NCBI GenBank assembly: GCA_963693315.1
Contig: OY856186.1
Coordinates: 75,871,123-75,935,122 of the forward strand
Source: Diogma glabrata
Taxonomy: Eukaryota > Arthropoda > Insecta > Diptera > Cylindrotomidae
Length of the DNA: 64,000 bases
Reading direction: 5' to 3'
Shown here: piece after piece, positions 1-12,516 of the stretch
Layout of the letters: the number at the start of each line of letters is the position of its first letter
Position numbering within the stretch: position 1 is the first letter of the stretch
Notes under the pieces: generated by a model
What the model saw: only the letters and a program-made list of their open reading frames with translations
Database searches by the model: none
Told to the model about the DNA's origin: nothing
Made by a program: the position numbers and the translations under genes

Positions 1-69
1 AAACAAATAGTTCAACCATATTTCAACATATATTTTTTTAAACAAATAAAACCTTAAGGGGTTTTAAAA

Positions 70-903
70 TAGGGATGAGCATCGATGGTCGATGTTTGAT
101 AAACATCGATGGTAGGGGCCCGATGTTCGATGTATTTACCATCGATGTTACAGTGTCGATGTTTTTTCACCATCGATGGTTATGTGTCGATGTTTGGCTA
201 TCGATGTTTTTTTTTTTCGAACTTGATAGTATTGGGTGCGTTCACCCGACGTAAGCAGCTAACTTCAAGCTCTCAACAGCTGAGAGTTAGCAGTTGTCAA
301 ATTTGTGAAGCATTGTGGATTTACAGCGTTTTTATTTGAAGTTTACTACTTGCAGCACAACCTTATAATAATAAATAAATTTAAATATTTTAAACAGCTT
401 AAAAAGATCTTGCCAATTGCTCTTTTTAGGTGCTCCTGCAGAAAAAATCCAACAAGATCCTCTGTCTTTCTGGAGGGATTTAAAACCAACCTACCCAAAT
501 TTATCGGGAGTTGTAATTGAATATCTGGCTGTTGTAGGAACTTCCGTTCCCTCTGAAAGATTATTTTCTAAAGCTGGCCAGATAATATCGAAAACAAGAA
601 ATCGTTTAGAGGGGAAGTTGGCTTTTAAAATTTTATTTTTAAATTCTGTGCCAGAGAAAATGTGGGAATAAAAAATACTGTTTTTTTTTGTGTAAAATAA
701 CTAAACTTGTTTTAAAGTGTTAGAGGTAAAAGAAAAATACTTATGTTAACCTTAATATTTTTTGTGTGGTTTTTTACTTTTTGGGGAATGAATACTCAAA
801 AACATCGATGTTTTGAGGTCGATGTTTCACGACCATCGATGTTGTGCTCCCGATGTTTATTCGATGGTAAACATCGATGTTTTTGTCTCGATGCTCATCC
901 CTT
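70..903. mobile_element. Internally deleted hAT-superfamily transposon
   Basis: Terminal inverted repeats read AGGGATGAGCATCGA at 71-85 and its reverse complement at 888-902. The 8-bp direct repeat TTTTAAAA (62-69 and 904-911) flanks the element, the duplication length made by hAT transposases. Both subterminal regions (80-210 and 800-890) are crowded with copies of CATCGATG, a layout hAT transposases use as binding sites. At about 834 bp it is far shorter than an autonomous element and keeps only the C-terminal transposase piece. The exact end is uncertain by one base because the duplication is palindromic and AT-rich. Confidence 0.85.
417..671 (+). pseudogene. hAT transposase C-terminal dimerisation fragment
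   Basis: The frame encodes about 80 residues ending at a stop after residues KMWE. Middle residues such as YLAVVGTSVPSERLFSKAG match the hATC dimerisation region (hydrophobic, then TSxPSERxFS, then RNRL). This domain holds the conserved end of hAT transposases. The BED finger and RNase H-like catalytic core are absent, so no active enzyme can be made. The first ATG is only the first in frame and not a true start. It lies between the TIRs of the 70-903 element and marks it as a deletion derivative of a coding hAT. Confidence 0.8.
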
Positions 904-911
904 TTTTAAAA

Positions 912-1168
912 TAAACCAAAAACAGAGGTAAACTAAAATTACGAAAAATAAATAAAAACAAAACAACAAGGTAAAAAAAAAATAAAAATTATTAAAATTT
1001 CCTTAAAATTATAAATTAAAAATTATCTCTAAATTTTAAATAAACGGGGGGAGGGGGGGTATTGGTTCTTCGTCTGTGTTCATTATCTTATTTCTATTCT
1101 TCTGTAGGTAGAAACTTTCCCAGCCATCTAATTTTATTGGGTTCTGGATGTGTTTAATAAGTTCAATT
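912..1168. other. AT-rich spacer
   Basis: A-rich DNA with a short G-rich tract near 1046-1058. The part after about 1050 may be the 3' flank of the Penelope-like fragment. No gene is seen. Confidence 0.4.
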
Positions 1169-1873
1169 TCACCGATCGTAAAATTTCTGTTGTTTATTGC
1201 ATGGGATGCAACGGATGATTTCTCTGGCCATATTGAATTTAATATGCGATATATGTTCTTTATAGCGAGTACCTATATTTCTCTTTGTCTGTCCAATATA
1301 AACTTTTTGGCAACTACATTTGATTTTGTATACACCAGATTTTTGTGATGCCGGAACACTATCCTTTGTATTGCCCAGTTGATTGCATAACTTGTTTTTA
1401 TTTTTAAACACTATCTCAGAATTATATTTTTTAAACACGCTTTTTAATTTATTAGTTATGGGTGGTTGGAATGTAAAGCTTATACGTTTTTTATTATTAC
1501 TATCGTTTGATTCATCGTTATTTAAGGTGGTTTTGTTTTGTCTCTCGATTCGTCGCATCGTTTTCTTTACCATTGAATCAATGATATCGCTATCGTATCC
1601 ATTAATATCAGCAACTTTTCGAATGTATTCTATTGCATCCATATAATTTTTTACCGAAAGTGGCAGTGTGCACATTCTGTTTATCATGCTTCGAAACGCT
1701 GCCATTTTTGTCTGAAATGAGCAGTATGAGTCGCTTGTTATAAACCTTTCTGTTGTGGTTGGTTTCCTATATATGCTGACATCGATCTTTCCATTGTTCT
1801 TTTTTATATTTAGATCTAAGATTGTTTTTGAAAGGATATTTTCAAATTGTTGAACTATTGAGCTACTGTTGAA
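1169..1873 (-). pseudogene. Penelope-like element: RT tail plus GIY-YIG endonuclease
   Basis: On the minus strand the frame is open from about 1873 to the stop at 1169. The upstream part, before the first ATG at 1705, still reads like the end of a Penelope reverse transcriptase (residues IYRKPTTTERFI). The C-terminal part carries a GIY-YIG endonuclease: SGVYKIKCSCQKVYIG followed by QTKRNIGTRYKEH, with the conserved Tyr pair, the Arg and the CxC insert seen in Penelope elements. The enzyme would nick target DNA for insertion. A TAG at 1874-1876 and loss of all upstream RT motifs show a 5'-truncated copy. A short tandem duplication of TTGAACTATTGAGCTAC-type sequence lies at the break (1849-1876). 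Confidence 0.82.
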
Positions 1874-2040
1874 CTATAAAATTGTTACACTCAAGTAAAT
1901 CGAGGTTGGGGATCTGTTCTTTTCGTTAGGTCTGATACAGTACCACTAGTGCAGAAAAACAGTAGCCACCATTACTTCGATTTAGCTCTGCAGACAGTCA
2001 TTTGAATGTTTAGATGTAGATAAATTACTCAACTGTGTTA

Positions 2041-2360
2041 ACAATCCACTGATTGGGTATAGTTTGACGACACTTTTTCCTCCAACTATTGTGATAGGTG
2101 ACTTAAATGTTGGTTTCAGTAAAATCCTCAAAACTGGCTCTCAAACTATTTTCTACAAAAAAATTTACAAAGAAAAATTCTTGAACCAACAACAGTTGAA
2201 GCTACATTATTTGATAATATATTTTCCAATATAAATAATTTATAAGCTAGCGTTATTGAAGCTTTCTTTAGCCACCATAAACAGCTTTGGGTAAGATGCC
2301 ACACAACGTGAAACTTTGCTAACAAAAACTGTTGTTTTCTCAAATATTATATACACGGAA
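2041..2360 (+). pseudogene. Decayed LINE AP-endonuclease fragment
   Basis: Plus-strand translation gives IVIGDLNVGF near 2089-2118, the conserved GDxN motif of APE-type LINE endonucleases. After a frame change it gives EPTTVEATLFDNIFSNINN (about 2183-2240), then ASVIEAFFSHHKQ, which corresponds to the domain's end where SDHK normally lies. A stop and at least one frameshift interrupt it. No RT follows. It belongs to a family different from the two long LINEs in the window. Confidence 0.6.
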
Positions 2361-3023
2361 CACTCAGCGAGCGAATTATATTCGCACTTGCCTAACTTTT
2401 TTTTAATTAGCCTCAATTTCATTAAAGCTATTCATGTTTTTATTTTAAAAACTTATGACTCTTTAATTCCGTCAAACTCAATATTATCAATTGGAACAAT
2501 TGAACGGATTCAACAAATCTAACAAATCACTGTCCAAAATTAGTATAAACGTTTAAACTGTTTTCACTTCTATCAAATTTAAAATGAATAACTTCAGATT
2601 GTAGAACTTTGGACCTTCATTTTAAAAACTACGATTAATTAAGATTGAAAAATGTGTTCTAAATTTAGATCTTCAAAATACATTTCATAATCCTTGTCAA
2701 AAACTATAGTAACACAAATTTTTGGATCTAGAAAAAATATGATACTTAGGGATACTTAGTGGAATCACTATCAGGAACATTAGAGGAGTGCCTTTAGATT
2801 TAAATTTCCGACTAGTGCAGTCTGTGAATTTGATTATACCTTTCCTCAGCGCATCACAAATGGTTAATTGGACACAAAAATTTCACAAGAAGACATATTC
2901 CAATTAGCAAAGAATAGGGACACTGACGACCTCTAAAGTCACAGGAAACAGTAGCATCACCCACACAACATATAAATATCATATTTAAAAATTAAAATGT
3001 CTTACCTACCCCCATTATTTGAA
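2361..3023. other. AT-rich spacer, no gene seen
   Basis: No coding signature or clear repeat. It ends at the poly-T run that is the tail of the adjacent minus-strand LINE. Confidence 0.5.
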
Positions 3024-3146
3024 TTTTTTTTTTTTTTTTTTTTTTATTCAATGTTAGGCATGTTTAGTGTAAACCAATATAGATCAACGTCTCTGAATAT
3101 CCGAAGATACCATGCTAACTAGGGAACTAGGGTTCGAAAGTATTAT

Positions 3147-5732
3147 TCAATTTTCTTTGAGGAATTTATTAACGTTGATATTAAAGTTTTGAGGATTAAA
3201 ATTATCAGGAAAGACCCACGCCGGTAAGGCATTCCAGAGATGAGAAACTCTGTTAAAAAAATCGCGTTGAAAAGCGACAGTTCTACACCTTGTCACTTGA
3301 ACCGTAAAAGGATGGGCTGCTATTGATGCCCTGGTGGAACGAGCGAAGTTTGCTGGTTCAGGCAAAATCGATTTGATCTCCGTAGACGCCCATTCGTCCA
3401 TAATATACTTGTAAAATACAGTCAAATCAGCGACGTCTCTTCTATGTTGCAAGGAATCAAGCTCGTTAGTAAGAGTCGAGTTGCCGATCAATTTAACAGC
3501 TCTCCGTTGTATAGAATCAAGACATTTTAAGCTACTTATGTAGGCTCCACCCCATATGTGAGAGCAATACTCCATGCAGGGACGAATAAATGATTTATAT
3601 ATTAAAAGAAGCTGCTCGCTATTAAAAACCTTACGACAACGACCCAAGAATCCTAATTTTTGAACAGCGTTCTTAGCTAGGTTAAAAATATGAGAATTCC
3701 ATTTCATATTATTTTCAATCTCAACTCCTAGAAGTCTAACAGATTCTTTCTCTTGAAGATCATTTGAATCGAACTTTAATAAAAACGGATTAGGTGTTGA
3801 TAACCTAGAAAAATGACAAACTTGAGTTTTACTTGTGTTAAATTCAACACTGTTAGCAACGCCCCAATCTAAGATGGTTTTTAAATCAATATTTAATGAC
3901 TCTATCAAGTTTGATCTAGCGACATTAAGATTTGATGGTGCATATAAATTTGGCATTTCATGTGACGCATGAAGTGTGCTATCATCAGCAAAACTATGGA
4001 TGGGATTAACTGTTGCATCTAGCAAGTCATTAATATAGAGAAGAAAATGAGTAGGTGATAAAGCGGAACCTTGAGGAACACCAGCACTAGTTGAAAAGAT
4101 ATTCGATGAAACACCATCAACATTGACCCGAAATTTGCGCTCGGAAATAAAGCTTTGTAACCAAGAAATAAGTTGTTCATCTAAGCCGTAGCATCTCAAT
4201 TTGCAAATAAGATTATTGTGCCATACTTTATCAAATGCTTTGGTAATATCAAGAGCAACGCCAAAAGTCTCACCATGGTTTTCAAGCGACTTGTTCCAAA
4301 TATGCGTGACAAAAGAAAGTAAATCTCCCGTCGCTCTTCCTTTACGGAATCCGTATTGTCTTTCTTTAAGTAATTTTGACGACTCTAAGAAGCTCATAAT
4401 ATTAAAATTAACATATTTCTCAAATACTTTGGAAACAACCGACAAAATTGATATAGGTCTATAATTTCTTGGATCCGTTTTAGCACCTTTCTTTGGAACT
4501 GGTTGTACACTAGCCATTTTCCATATATCAGGTAAAATTCCTTTCTTATATGACAAATAGAAAATTTTAGTTAGGATTGGTGCTAACTCCTTAGCAAAAG
4601 TTTTAAGGATAATTGGAGGAATACTATCAGGTCCAGATGCCTTATTAGTATTGATTTGTAAGAGCATTTTCCGAATGACATTTTTACGAAAAATTATCCG
4701 CCCTATTTTGTTAGAAATTCTAGGAATTGGTCTAGGTAGGAAATTGGGTTCTACTAATGTAGAATTTAACGAGAAATAGTTACCCAATAAATTAGCTTTT
4801 TCTTTAGGGTCAATAACAGGCATATCGTTATCAATAAGAGGAGGTATAGAAGACTTACAAAAATTTCCTTGAACAGCCTTGACGGCTTTATAAAAATTTC
4901 GTGAACCAGTAGGGTGCTCAGCAAATTTATTAGCTTTTTTCCTAATAAATAGATGTTTCTCTGCATTTATTAATTTTCTACATAAATTTCTTTCTATTCG
5001 GTATAATCTGAGGTTTTCATCAGATTTGTTTTGAATAAACTTTTGAAAAGCCTTTTTTTTAATTTTAATTGCTTTTTTACATTTACTTGAAAACCATCGA
5101 TCAACTTTTGGAACAATCAAACTATTTGGAATAAACCTGCGCATACCCATGTGTATTATTTCTGAAAAATTGGAAGCAGCGATGTTTGGATCTTGGCTGA
5201 AAAGACAGTTGCGTTTCCAGGGAAACCATTTAAAAAAATCTCTAAGTCCCTGCCAATTTGCAGCTTTATAATCCCAAACAAGACGAGGATTAGCTTTAAA
5301 CTGTTTAGGTATTTGTAGATTTAAATGTGTGGAGATCAAATTATGATCTGATCCACCCAAAGGCTCTGATACTTTAAATTGAACCAACGAAGGGTCATTT
5401 ATCAAAAACAAATCGAGCAAGTTACCACTTTGGCCAGGAATATCAGGAACTCTAGTAGGCTGATCTATTATCTGAGTGAAATTATGATAAAGAGCAAAAA
5501 GTTCAGCTTCTTTACCTAATTCATCAGTTTTAGAGCTGTGTGTAAGCCATTCTTTATTATGAACATTGAAATCACCAAGAATTATAATCTTAGCGTTAGG
5601 ATATATAGTCAACCTATCTATCTTTTCAGATAGGTCATGAAATAAATTTATGTTCTCCGGTGAGTTGGGCGAGCGATACAATCCAAAGACAAACAGAGTT
5701 TGATTAGAGCAGGTAATCTTAAGGGAAGCCAT
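3147..5732 (-). pseudogene. LINE endonuclease/reverse transcriptase, main open frame (861 codons)
   Basis: The product copies the element RNA into DNA at a nicked target. In order: the second half of the AP-endonuclease (GDFNVHNKEW near residue 50, GGSDHNLIS near 130), a basic linker, then RT motifs: GPDSIPPIIL near 375, LDITKAFDKVWH near 497, GVPQGSALSPTHF near 553 and FADDSTLH near 580, with FADD in place of the common YADD. The C-terminus has the WNALP motif seen in CR1/Jockey-group LINEs. The frame is uninterrupted, so decay is slight. The ATG at 5732 is not the natural start, because the endonuclease N-terminus is in another frame just upstream. The clade is not certain. Confidence 0.88.
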
Positions 5733-5760
5733 ATTGTGAAATTTTGAATTTAATTCAAAA

Positions 5761-6000
5761 TTATTTATTTACAGAATTTCTAATAAACGCACAAACACCA
5801 TGCTTAAAGTAGAATGAAGATTCAAGCTCATAGTTAGGACAAACATATTTAGTTTTGTCCAACGATACAGCTCTCGCGCTGATAATCGTTTCCGTTAAAA
5901 AAAGAATATCAGGCTTAAGATTCTCAAGATAAAGGTGCACCGCATTAAGATTGACGTTCAATCCTCTTATATTAGCAAAACTGATACATAATTTCGCCAT
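5761..6000 (-). pseudogene. N-terminal endonuclease piece of the same LINE
   Basis: Seventy-nine codons begin at ATG 6000 and encode the start of an AP-endonuclease: SFANIRGLN, then LKPDILFLTETI with the catalytic Glu. The frame stops at 5761 within AAATAAATAATTTTG-type sequence. The endonuclease resumes in another frame a few codons later, in the 861-codon frame. One small indel in this low-complexity stretch therefore explains the break. The domain would have been at the N-terminus of ORF2 of the element at 3024-6000. Confidence 0.82.
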
Positions 6001-9000
6001 TTAAAATTACAATTAAATCTAAAAATAAATCTGAAAAACAATCCTCAAAAAAAAAAAATTCCAACAAACAACCAAATAAAAGATCAAAGTTGATATCTAA
6101 ATTGACAATTTTAACAGCTGGATAACTTGATACTAAGTCTAAGTTTAACTGTCAAAATCGTCAATCCAAACAAATGATAAATAATTAATGGTAAGACATG
6201 AAAGTTTGAAGCAAAAAGATTAAACCAAGCCAAACAATAAAATTTGATGAAAAGAAGACCGTGAAAGAACAGAAACTAAAATAAAATTATCAACGACATA
6301 AAGATTTACAAATAAATAAATATTAAAATTGCAAGAAAAACTTATCTGATTTCAAATTTTTTCCTACAATACTATTAATCCTTATCCTTTTGTGTACTAT
6401 TAATTCTTATATCCAATTCTTATCAATCTATGGAAATAAAATTTTCGCCAAACTTGTTCTTTAGAAAACTTTTACCTTAAAAATTTTCGTTTGTACGCTT
6501 TGGTACTATTCTTCCATCGAGTTGAACCGCAACTGGGTAGTGTTCGCTTCAAACTTTAATTTGACTAATTCGGAAAGTCAGTCTGACTCAAGAGTGTGTA
6601 GTTGGTTTGATTATTTTAATAATTACGGCGAATAAAGAAGCAATAATAACAACACTTAATATTTTTATATTTAATAATGCATTTATAATAATTATAACTA
6701 ATAGTTCACATTACTTTACTTAACCAACTCTTTGTATTGAATTAGATCCAACTCTTCATGCTTCTACCACACTAGCCAAGCATAGTAGTTAATATAATAA
6801 AATCACCAATCATTGCGCCATTGGTACAGGCATTTACTGATCAATAACAGTAATACAATATAATAAAAATCGTTGCGCCAATGGTACCGGCGATTTTTGA
6901 ATATGAATAATAAATCAAAACAATAGCTAATCGTTGTAACAATTGCAATGTTAATGCTACCAAATAATAGCTGTATCCATAAAGGAAAACAAATATAGAT
7001 GGTTGTTGAAATCCGTTTACAAATCCAAAAGTTGAAATCATATGTACAGTTGATTGTTATCAAACAAAAAAACTACTCATACAGGAATTGTTAAAACTGA
7101 TGCAAAACTTTTCTTTCTATCAGTTGCTACAAAAAAAATTCAATTATAGAGATAAAAACATACAATATGTTGTTCCACATTTATTATAAAATAAATCCAA
7201 TGAAGATTTTATTTTAATCATTCGATGATATTTCACTTTGCAGAAGTTTACTTATTTAATTCCAAACTTTCTTTTCTACTATTAACAATATTTTCAGCTG
7301 TTGTGTGTTAACTGTTATTTCAACACATCTGACACATAATATTTAGAAAGATTGAAATTTATTTATTTTTTTATAATCATCACTAAATTTCATTTTAGTT
7401 TTCTTTAAGTTGTTCAACAATAAATGAAAATTCAAAACCAGTCCATGTGTATGTACAACTTATATGTTGTGGGGACAAAAAAAGTCTACTAATGGCATAG
7501 AGGAATCAGTATAGGAGATTTAAACTTTATATAATAAATGCTTGACATAAAGAGATACTCAGTGGAACTATATAGTAATATAGTAAAAGGCAATTCATTT
7601 AAATTAATTAATATACTATAAATTATAGTCTTTAATGGTCCAAGAAAATTAATAAAATAACAAAAACGCAAAATTTAGCATAATTTCTCCAGTATGTAAA
7701 ATGATCATAGCCGAGCATTTTGTACAGGTTATTATTGATAATCTTACCAGGAATAAATAAAGACAAAACTGTAAGGCTCGATAAAAAGTATGAAGCATAG
7801 TCCCAATTGTTGCAGTTATTGGCTAGTGTCGTTTTATTTGACCTCACTAACATTCAACATAATAAACCTATGATTAATGTTTTTAAAAACACCCAGGGTA
7901 CTCTAACTTCAGCTACCACTTTCAGATTTTTCGTTTCACTACAAAAAATCGCACATTATAAAACAAATCTAAAGAAACAAGGTAAAATGAAAAATGGATT
8001 ACAGCAAACAAAAAAAAAAAATTTCTATATAAGAAAATATTTTCATTTCATCACCGCATGTGTTCAATAATATATATATGTTTTTTTGCTCTCTTACTTA
8101 GATCCACCCAAAGTTTTCTTAAAATAAATTAAATATCCCAACAAACAGGAAATTCATTTTGAAGTTGTTACTTTTTCATTTATCAAGTTTTGTGTTAATT
8201 TTATTTCAGTTTTCCTTTACTTCTTCTTCTTCGTGTTTTTCTTTTTTGTTGATTTAATGACTTTCAAAGAAAAAAATTGGAAATGTCATTGAACCGGGAG
8301 AAAAGGACTACAGAAAATAGGAGGATTTTGTACAATGTTTTTAGCTTCTGTTAATCGTGATTGGAAGTTAAAATATGATATTTTGAATCCATTTCGAATA
8401 CTTAATAGCTGTTTCTGAACCTTGTTGAGAGTTTTATCCTCTAAATCAGTAGGGAGAGTGGAGCGACGTCAAAACTATCGATTAGGTTCATTTATTTGTT
8501 ACATATGAATTATGCAACATTGATACCAGACATATTTGATAATACAAATACAACAACAAACATTTTAAAGAAGGAATTGGGTGAGCCTAAAGACTGGACC
8601 TCTAATCTCTAACAGGTTCTGAACGTTGCAATAAACAAGTAATAAACTCTTTATCCTTTTATCACTCTAGTAAATGGCTTATGTAGTGCTATATGTATTC
8701 AAAATAAAAGCCATATTCCGAATATGACGGATCATATAATCTAAATTTCACCCTTTAAATGACATAAAAATAAAATTGTCAGATCCCTCTCCCTAGTATT
8801 TTCTTGTCTCAATCATTTTCAACAATCACAAATAAATAAATCTATAAATGGAAAAAGTGCAAATTAAATGAATTATTAAATTGAAAATGAATAAGTTTCC
8901 AACTCAATGAATTAATCCACAAAAATATTATCAAATAAAAATTGAAATGAAAAGAAGCGATTTCGTTTAAGTCCATAAAACTTTAAGGAGACAAACAATA

Positions 9001-9789
9001 ATAAATAGAAAATTTTTTGAATAATAATTTAATTATAATTAATCCGGACTAAAAATGGTAAATGCGATAAGTTATATCTTTAGAAATATATAATTTTATG
9101 ATTATTGTTTATGCGACTATATAAATGTGTGACTTCTATCGATAGAATTAAATTGTATGGGTCCATGGTCTTTGTATTGCAATATTTTTTAATGAATGCT
9201 TTCAAAGCTGAAACGCTAAGCTGGATATTAAAGAGTTATTTTCATTTGTAAGAGTAGCCACCTGAATTAGTTGTCGTATAGATTTCTAACGCTTCATAAA
9301 AATTGTATCAAGACTCCGATTTTCCTTTCAATCAAAATAAGTGAAAATACTCAATTACAGATACACAAATGTGTTATTGATTTAGTTAGTCACCTTATGA
9401 AGCAGAATGATACAAGAAAGATTCACTTTTAGAAAATTCAGAGCTTTGTAAAGTCTGTGTATGTACTTTAGGTTTGAATTCTATGCGATCTATCCCAAAT
9501 ACCAACTACCAATGGTTAAATACAAATCCTACATTTTTGTTAACTTGGTTCTTGGAGGTTTACTAAAATCTTATTTTATTAAAAGCTCGCGCTGGCAATG
9601 CTAACGCAACCTGATTCTGTAAAATAATTTCTTGTTTTATCTAAATTTTCAATATTTGTTAAATATTGAAAACGCTCAATACTAAATCGGTCAATAATAA
9701 ATCTCTTCAAAATAAAACGATCACAGGATCGATTGATTTTCTTTTCCACAATTTGAATAAAAATGAAATCAAAACGATACTGTTCTGGT
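6001..9789. other. AT-rich non-coding region
   Basis: No convincing gene. The first 560 bp may be LINE 5' UTR. Around 6808-6900 a segment containing TTGCGCCAATGGTAC is duplicated about 60 bp apart. The remainder is A+T-rich DNA with scattered homopolymers. Short open frames here have no recognisable domain. Confidence 0.4.
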
Positions 9790-9880
9790 TTTTGCACATT
9801 TCTCCTATTACTCTAAAAACATTTTCAAAAGAACTTGCAATTACACTTCCAAAAATTTTTTTACAAATCCTATAAATCTG
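9790..9880 (+). pseudogene. Tiny LINE reverse transcriptase relic
   Basis: The translation PITLKTFSKELAITLPKIF closely resembles PIILKTFAKELAPILTKIF, which lies next to the GPDSIP motif of the LINE at 3147-5732. It is on the opposite strand. Only about 25 residues are recognisable, and the flanks have decayed beyond recognition. Confidence 0.45.
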
Positions 9881-9899
9881 TTTTTTTCTTCGTGTTGGA

Positions 9900-9955
9900 A
9901 GCAGTGGCGGACTGGGCCACCAGGATGCTGGAAAAGTTCGCGGTAGGCCGGTAAA
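9900..9955. repeat. GC-rich transposon-end-like segment
   Basis: A GC-rich island in AT-rich DNA contains AGTGGCGGACTGGGCCACC. From general knowledge it resembles DNA-transposon termini of the CAGTGGCGGA type. No matching inverted end was seen, so the call is weak. Confidence 0.3.
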
Positions 9956-10628
9956 TAATATTTAAATACAAAAAATATTACACATAAACATTCTACTTTC
10001 TTAAGCAAAAGCATAAATATATTATAAATACACATTCAACGTGCTCAGTTGTTGTACGATAGGTGAAAGATAAAATTTATGAACGTGTAATTGCAGTGTG
10101 GAATTGCAACTCGTCTACCAGACAAGTTGCACGATAGCAGAATATCTTTCGATTTTAATTTACATAATAACCAAAATCGAACAGTTAATCTATTATTTAT
10201 CAATCTCTTGCTGGTCTTTGTTTATTTCTTTCTGTGCACTCAAATTTAAAAATCATCTCATCTCAATATAAAACGAAAGTCATCCCATTTCCATACATCA
10301 TCTTAATAAACAATTTATCTACAATTACAGTCAATAATTCTCCCTTCAATAAATTTGAACAACCGTATTATATCTACATGTTATACTATGCCAAAGCTTT
10401 ACAAAAAAAAAATGTTCATCATCTATGTAGTAATATTAATTGATATTGGGAGACGCAACAAAGCAATTAACTAAAAAAATGTTTTGTCAATTCATAGGTT
10501 GGAACCGAAATAAAAGAGCAAATCGTTAGCGAAATTTTTTAAATATGAATATTTTTATTTTGGAGTAAAAATCGAAATAGACCGTCGTTAGAGCTTTGTC
10601 TAAGTTTTCTCACAAATAAATTAAAAAT
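9956..10628. other. AT-rich spacer
   Basis: No gene or clear repeat seen between the GC-rich island and the hAT element that begins at 10637. Confidence 0.4.
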
Positions 10629-11429
10629 GTACCAGTTAGGGTTTCTCATTTCCCGTAGAAATTCAAATCCTGGGAAGCCGGGACGAAAAATATTAAATTC
10701 CCGGGATCCCGGGAAATCCCGGGAAACGCTAAAAATCTAGTTTTTTCTAATTGGGTGGTAGAAAAATGTGTAAAATTAAAACAGCACAAAAAATGTGTAA
10801 AATTAAAACAGCAAAAAAAATGCGCTATTGATTTTTAAATTTCCATTATTTTTAATTAGAAAAACTTCAAAAATTAAATAAAAAAGAATTCATAAAAACA
10901 AAACAAAAATAAATTCATATTACTAATTTTTAAACAATTTTTCAAAAACTAGGTTGTCAATCCCAGGTAACAATTTCGCCTAAATTTTTTTAATTATTCC
11001 AACTTAACCTGAGAAAGCATTGTGTAAGACCATATTATTCAAGCTCTACCTAAAAAAAGCTTGTAAAAGACTAGATTCACTAAGTTTCTTATATAATTCC
11101 TTAAGTAAAGCTTAATTCAATAATAAATATTTAGGGCATATTCAAGCAAATGTTACTCAAGTATAATACCTTTTATAAGGTTTTATTCACATACAACTTT
11201 TAAGGTAGTATTCAAGATGTTTTTACTCAAGAATTCTATCCTTTATATAAACCTTTATTAAAGTACAACTTTTAGGAAGAATCCAAGAAGATTCTTACCC
11301 AAGGATAGTTCCTTGTATACGACTTTATTTATGTATAATAATTTTAGTAGTATTCAAGAAAATTGTTACTCAAGTAATATATCTTATAAATGGCTGTTTT
11401 CAATGAATATTAAAAGATTTACAGCAAAT

Positions 11430-11456
11430 CGAACTGTCAATATTTTTGACAGTTCG
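11430..11456. repeat. Perfect 11-bp hairpin
   Basis: CGAACTGTCAA and TTGACAGTTCG are separated by a 5-base loop, inside the nested TIR element. Confidence 0.8.
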
Positions 11457-12033
11457 TTGTTTAATTCGCGATTGTGTGTTTTTTTTAAAATCACTTATCG
11501 ATGCGTTTAAAAAGTTAACAAGCCTTTAAGAACTTTAACAAACTATTATTGATTAATACAAAAGATTATTTCAAAATAGTAAAGATATTTTCGTCAATGG
11601 AAATTTGCAATTGCCATTATTCCGCAACCATTTAATCAAACGTTTCTGATGATGTTTTATATATTGATTGAGATTTACCATTTCTGAGGATGGTTTATAT
11701 AATGATTTGAGTTGGTCAAAAAATAAATAAACTGATGATAATTTGTCATACAATTCATTCGTTTTTGTATTAAATGTATGTAATCGCTATATTGTGCGCA
11801 ATTTGCTTGGGAAAAAATTATAGCAAAACTTGCAACAGATTGCAACTGACTTATGGAAAATATATTGTAGAACGTTTATTTAATATTATCATTCAACATT
11901 TATTTATTAACCAGCCAAATTGTGCAACTGATCGTAATGCCAACCACAGCATACTATACCCCTTACGAGGCTTGAGTAATACTTTTATTCTGTATTGAGT
12001 AACGTTTTATTCCCGTCGTGGAAATTGATTTAA

Positions 12034-12100
12034 TGAACGAGTGCGTAAGGGTAAACGATGAGGAAGTCGTTATCGGGCCTGTGTTCGATTCCTGCAGGCA
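12034..12100 (+). other. tRNA-like segment with B-box (possible SINE relic)
   Basis: GTTCGATTCCTGC near 12083-12095 resembles an RNA polymerase III B box, with a weak A-box-like stretch about 40-45 bp upstream. No cloverleaf can be drawn, so this is not a functional tRNA gene. Confidence 0.3.
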
Positions 12101-12442
12101 CGTTTTTATTTATGAATTTTATTTTCCTTTTCCTTTTTTTTATTTTTTTTTATTCTTTAATTATTTTTAATCGTACAATTGAATGGAAACACATGCGCAG
12201 ATATCGTATATGAATACGCAAAATTATTTTCATTTCGAGATTGTCCTCAATCATAACCAATATTATTTTTAACAAAAACATATATTTTCATTTTAGGAAA
12301 CCATTAGTACACTTTTATATGCATTCCTAATCAAATGTTTGAATAAAAATTAATTCATAGTCGTGGTAGTGGTCCGAAACTTGAAATGTGTACAAATAAT
12401 TTGATAAACAATAGTGATTAAGTTTCAATTTTCTTTATGACA

Positions 12443-12516
12443 GCTGCTAAATAGAGAAGTGGATAGCGTACGGTCCTGGAGAATCAAAGGTTATGAGTTC
12501 GATCCCCGCTACTGGC
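12443..12516 (+). other. tRNA-like segment with A- and B-box-like motifs
   Basis: AGAGAAGTGGATAGCG, and about 50 bp later GAGTTCGATCC, have the spacing of internal pol III promoter boxes. The arms do not pair well, so a tRNA pseudogene or SINE head is likelier than a working tRNA. Confidence 0.4.

Larger units (their letters stand above)
3024..6000 (-). mobile_element. APE-type non-LTR retrotransposon, nearly intact ORF2
   Basis: The 22-base T run at 3024-3045 is the poly(A) tail of a minus-strand element and follows a 3' UTR of about 100 bp with an AATAAA signal at the tail. The coding part holds endonuclease and reverse transcriptase. The 5' limit is not fixed; it lies at or beyond 6000, and reverse-strand sequence near 6510-6530 (GTTGCGGTTCAACTCG) could be its 5' end. 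No ORF1 is visible above 6000. No target-site duplication was found by eye. Confidence 0.85.

Noticed and set aside
12443..12516. A genuine tRNA gene
   Set aside because: A- and B-box spacing fits, but the acceptor, anticodon and T stems do not pair.
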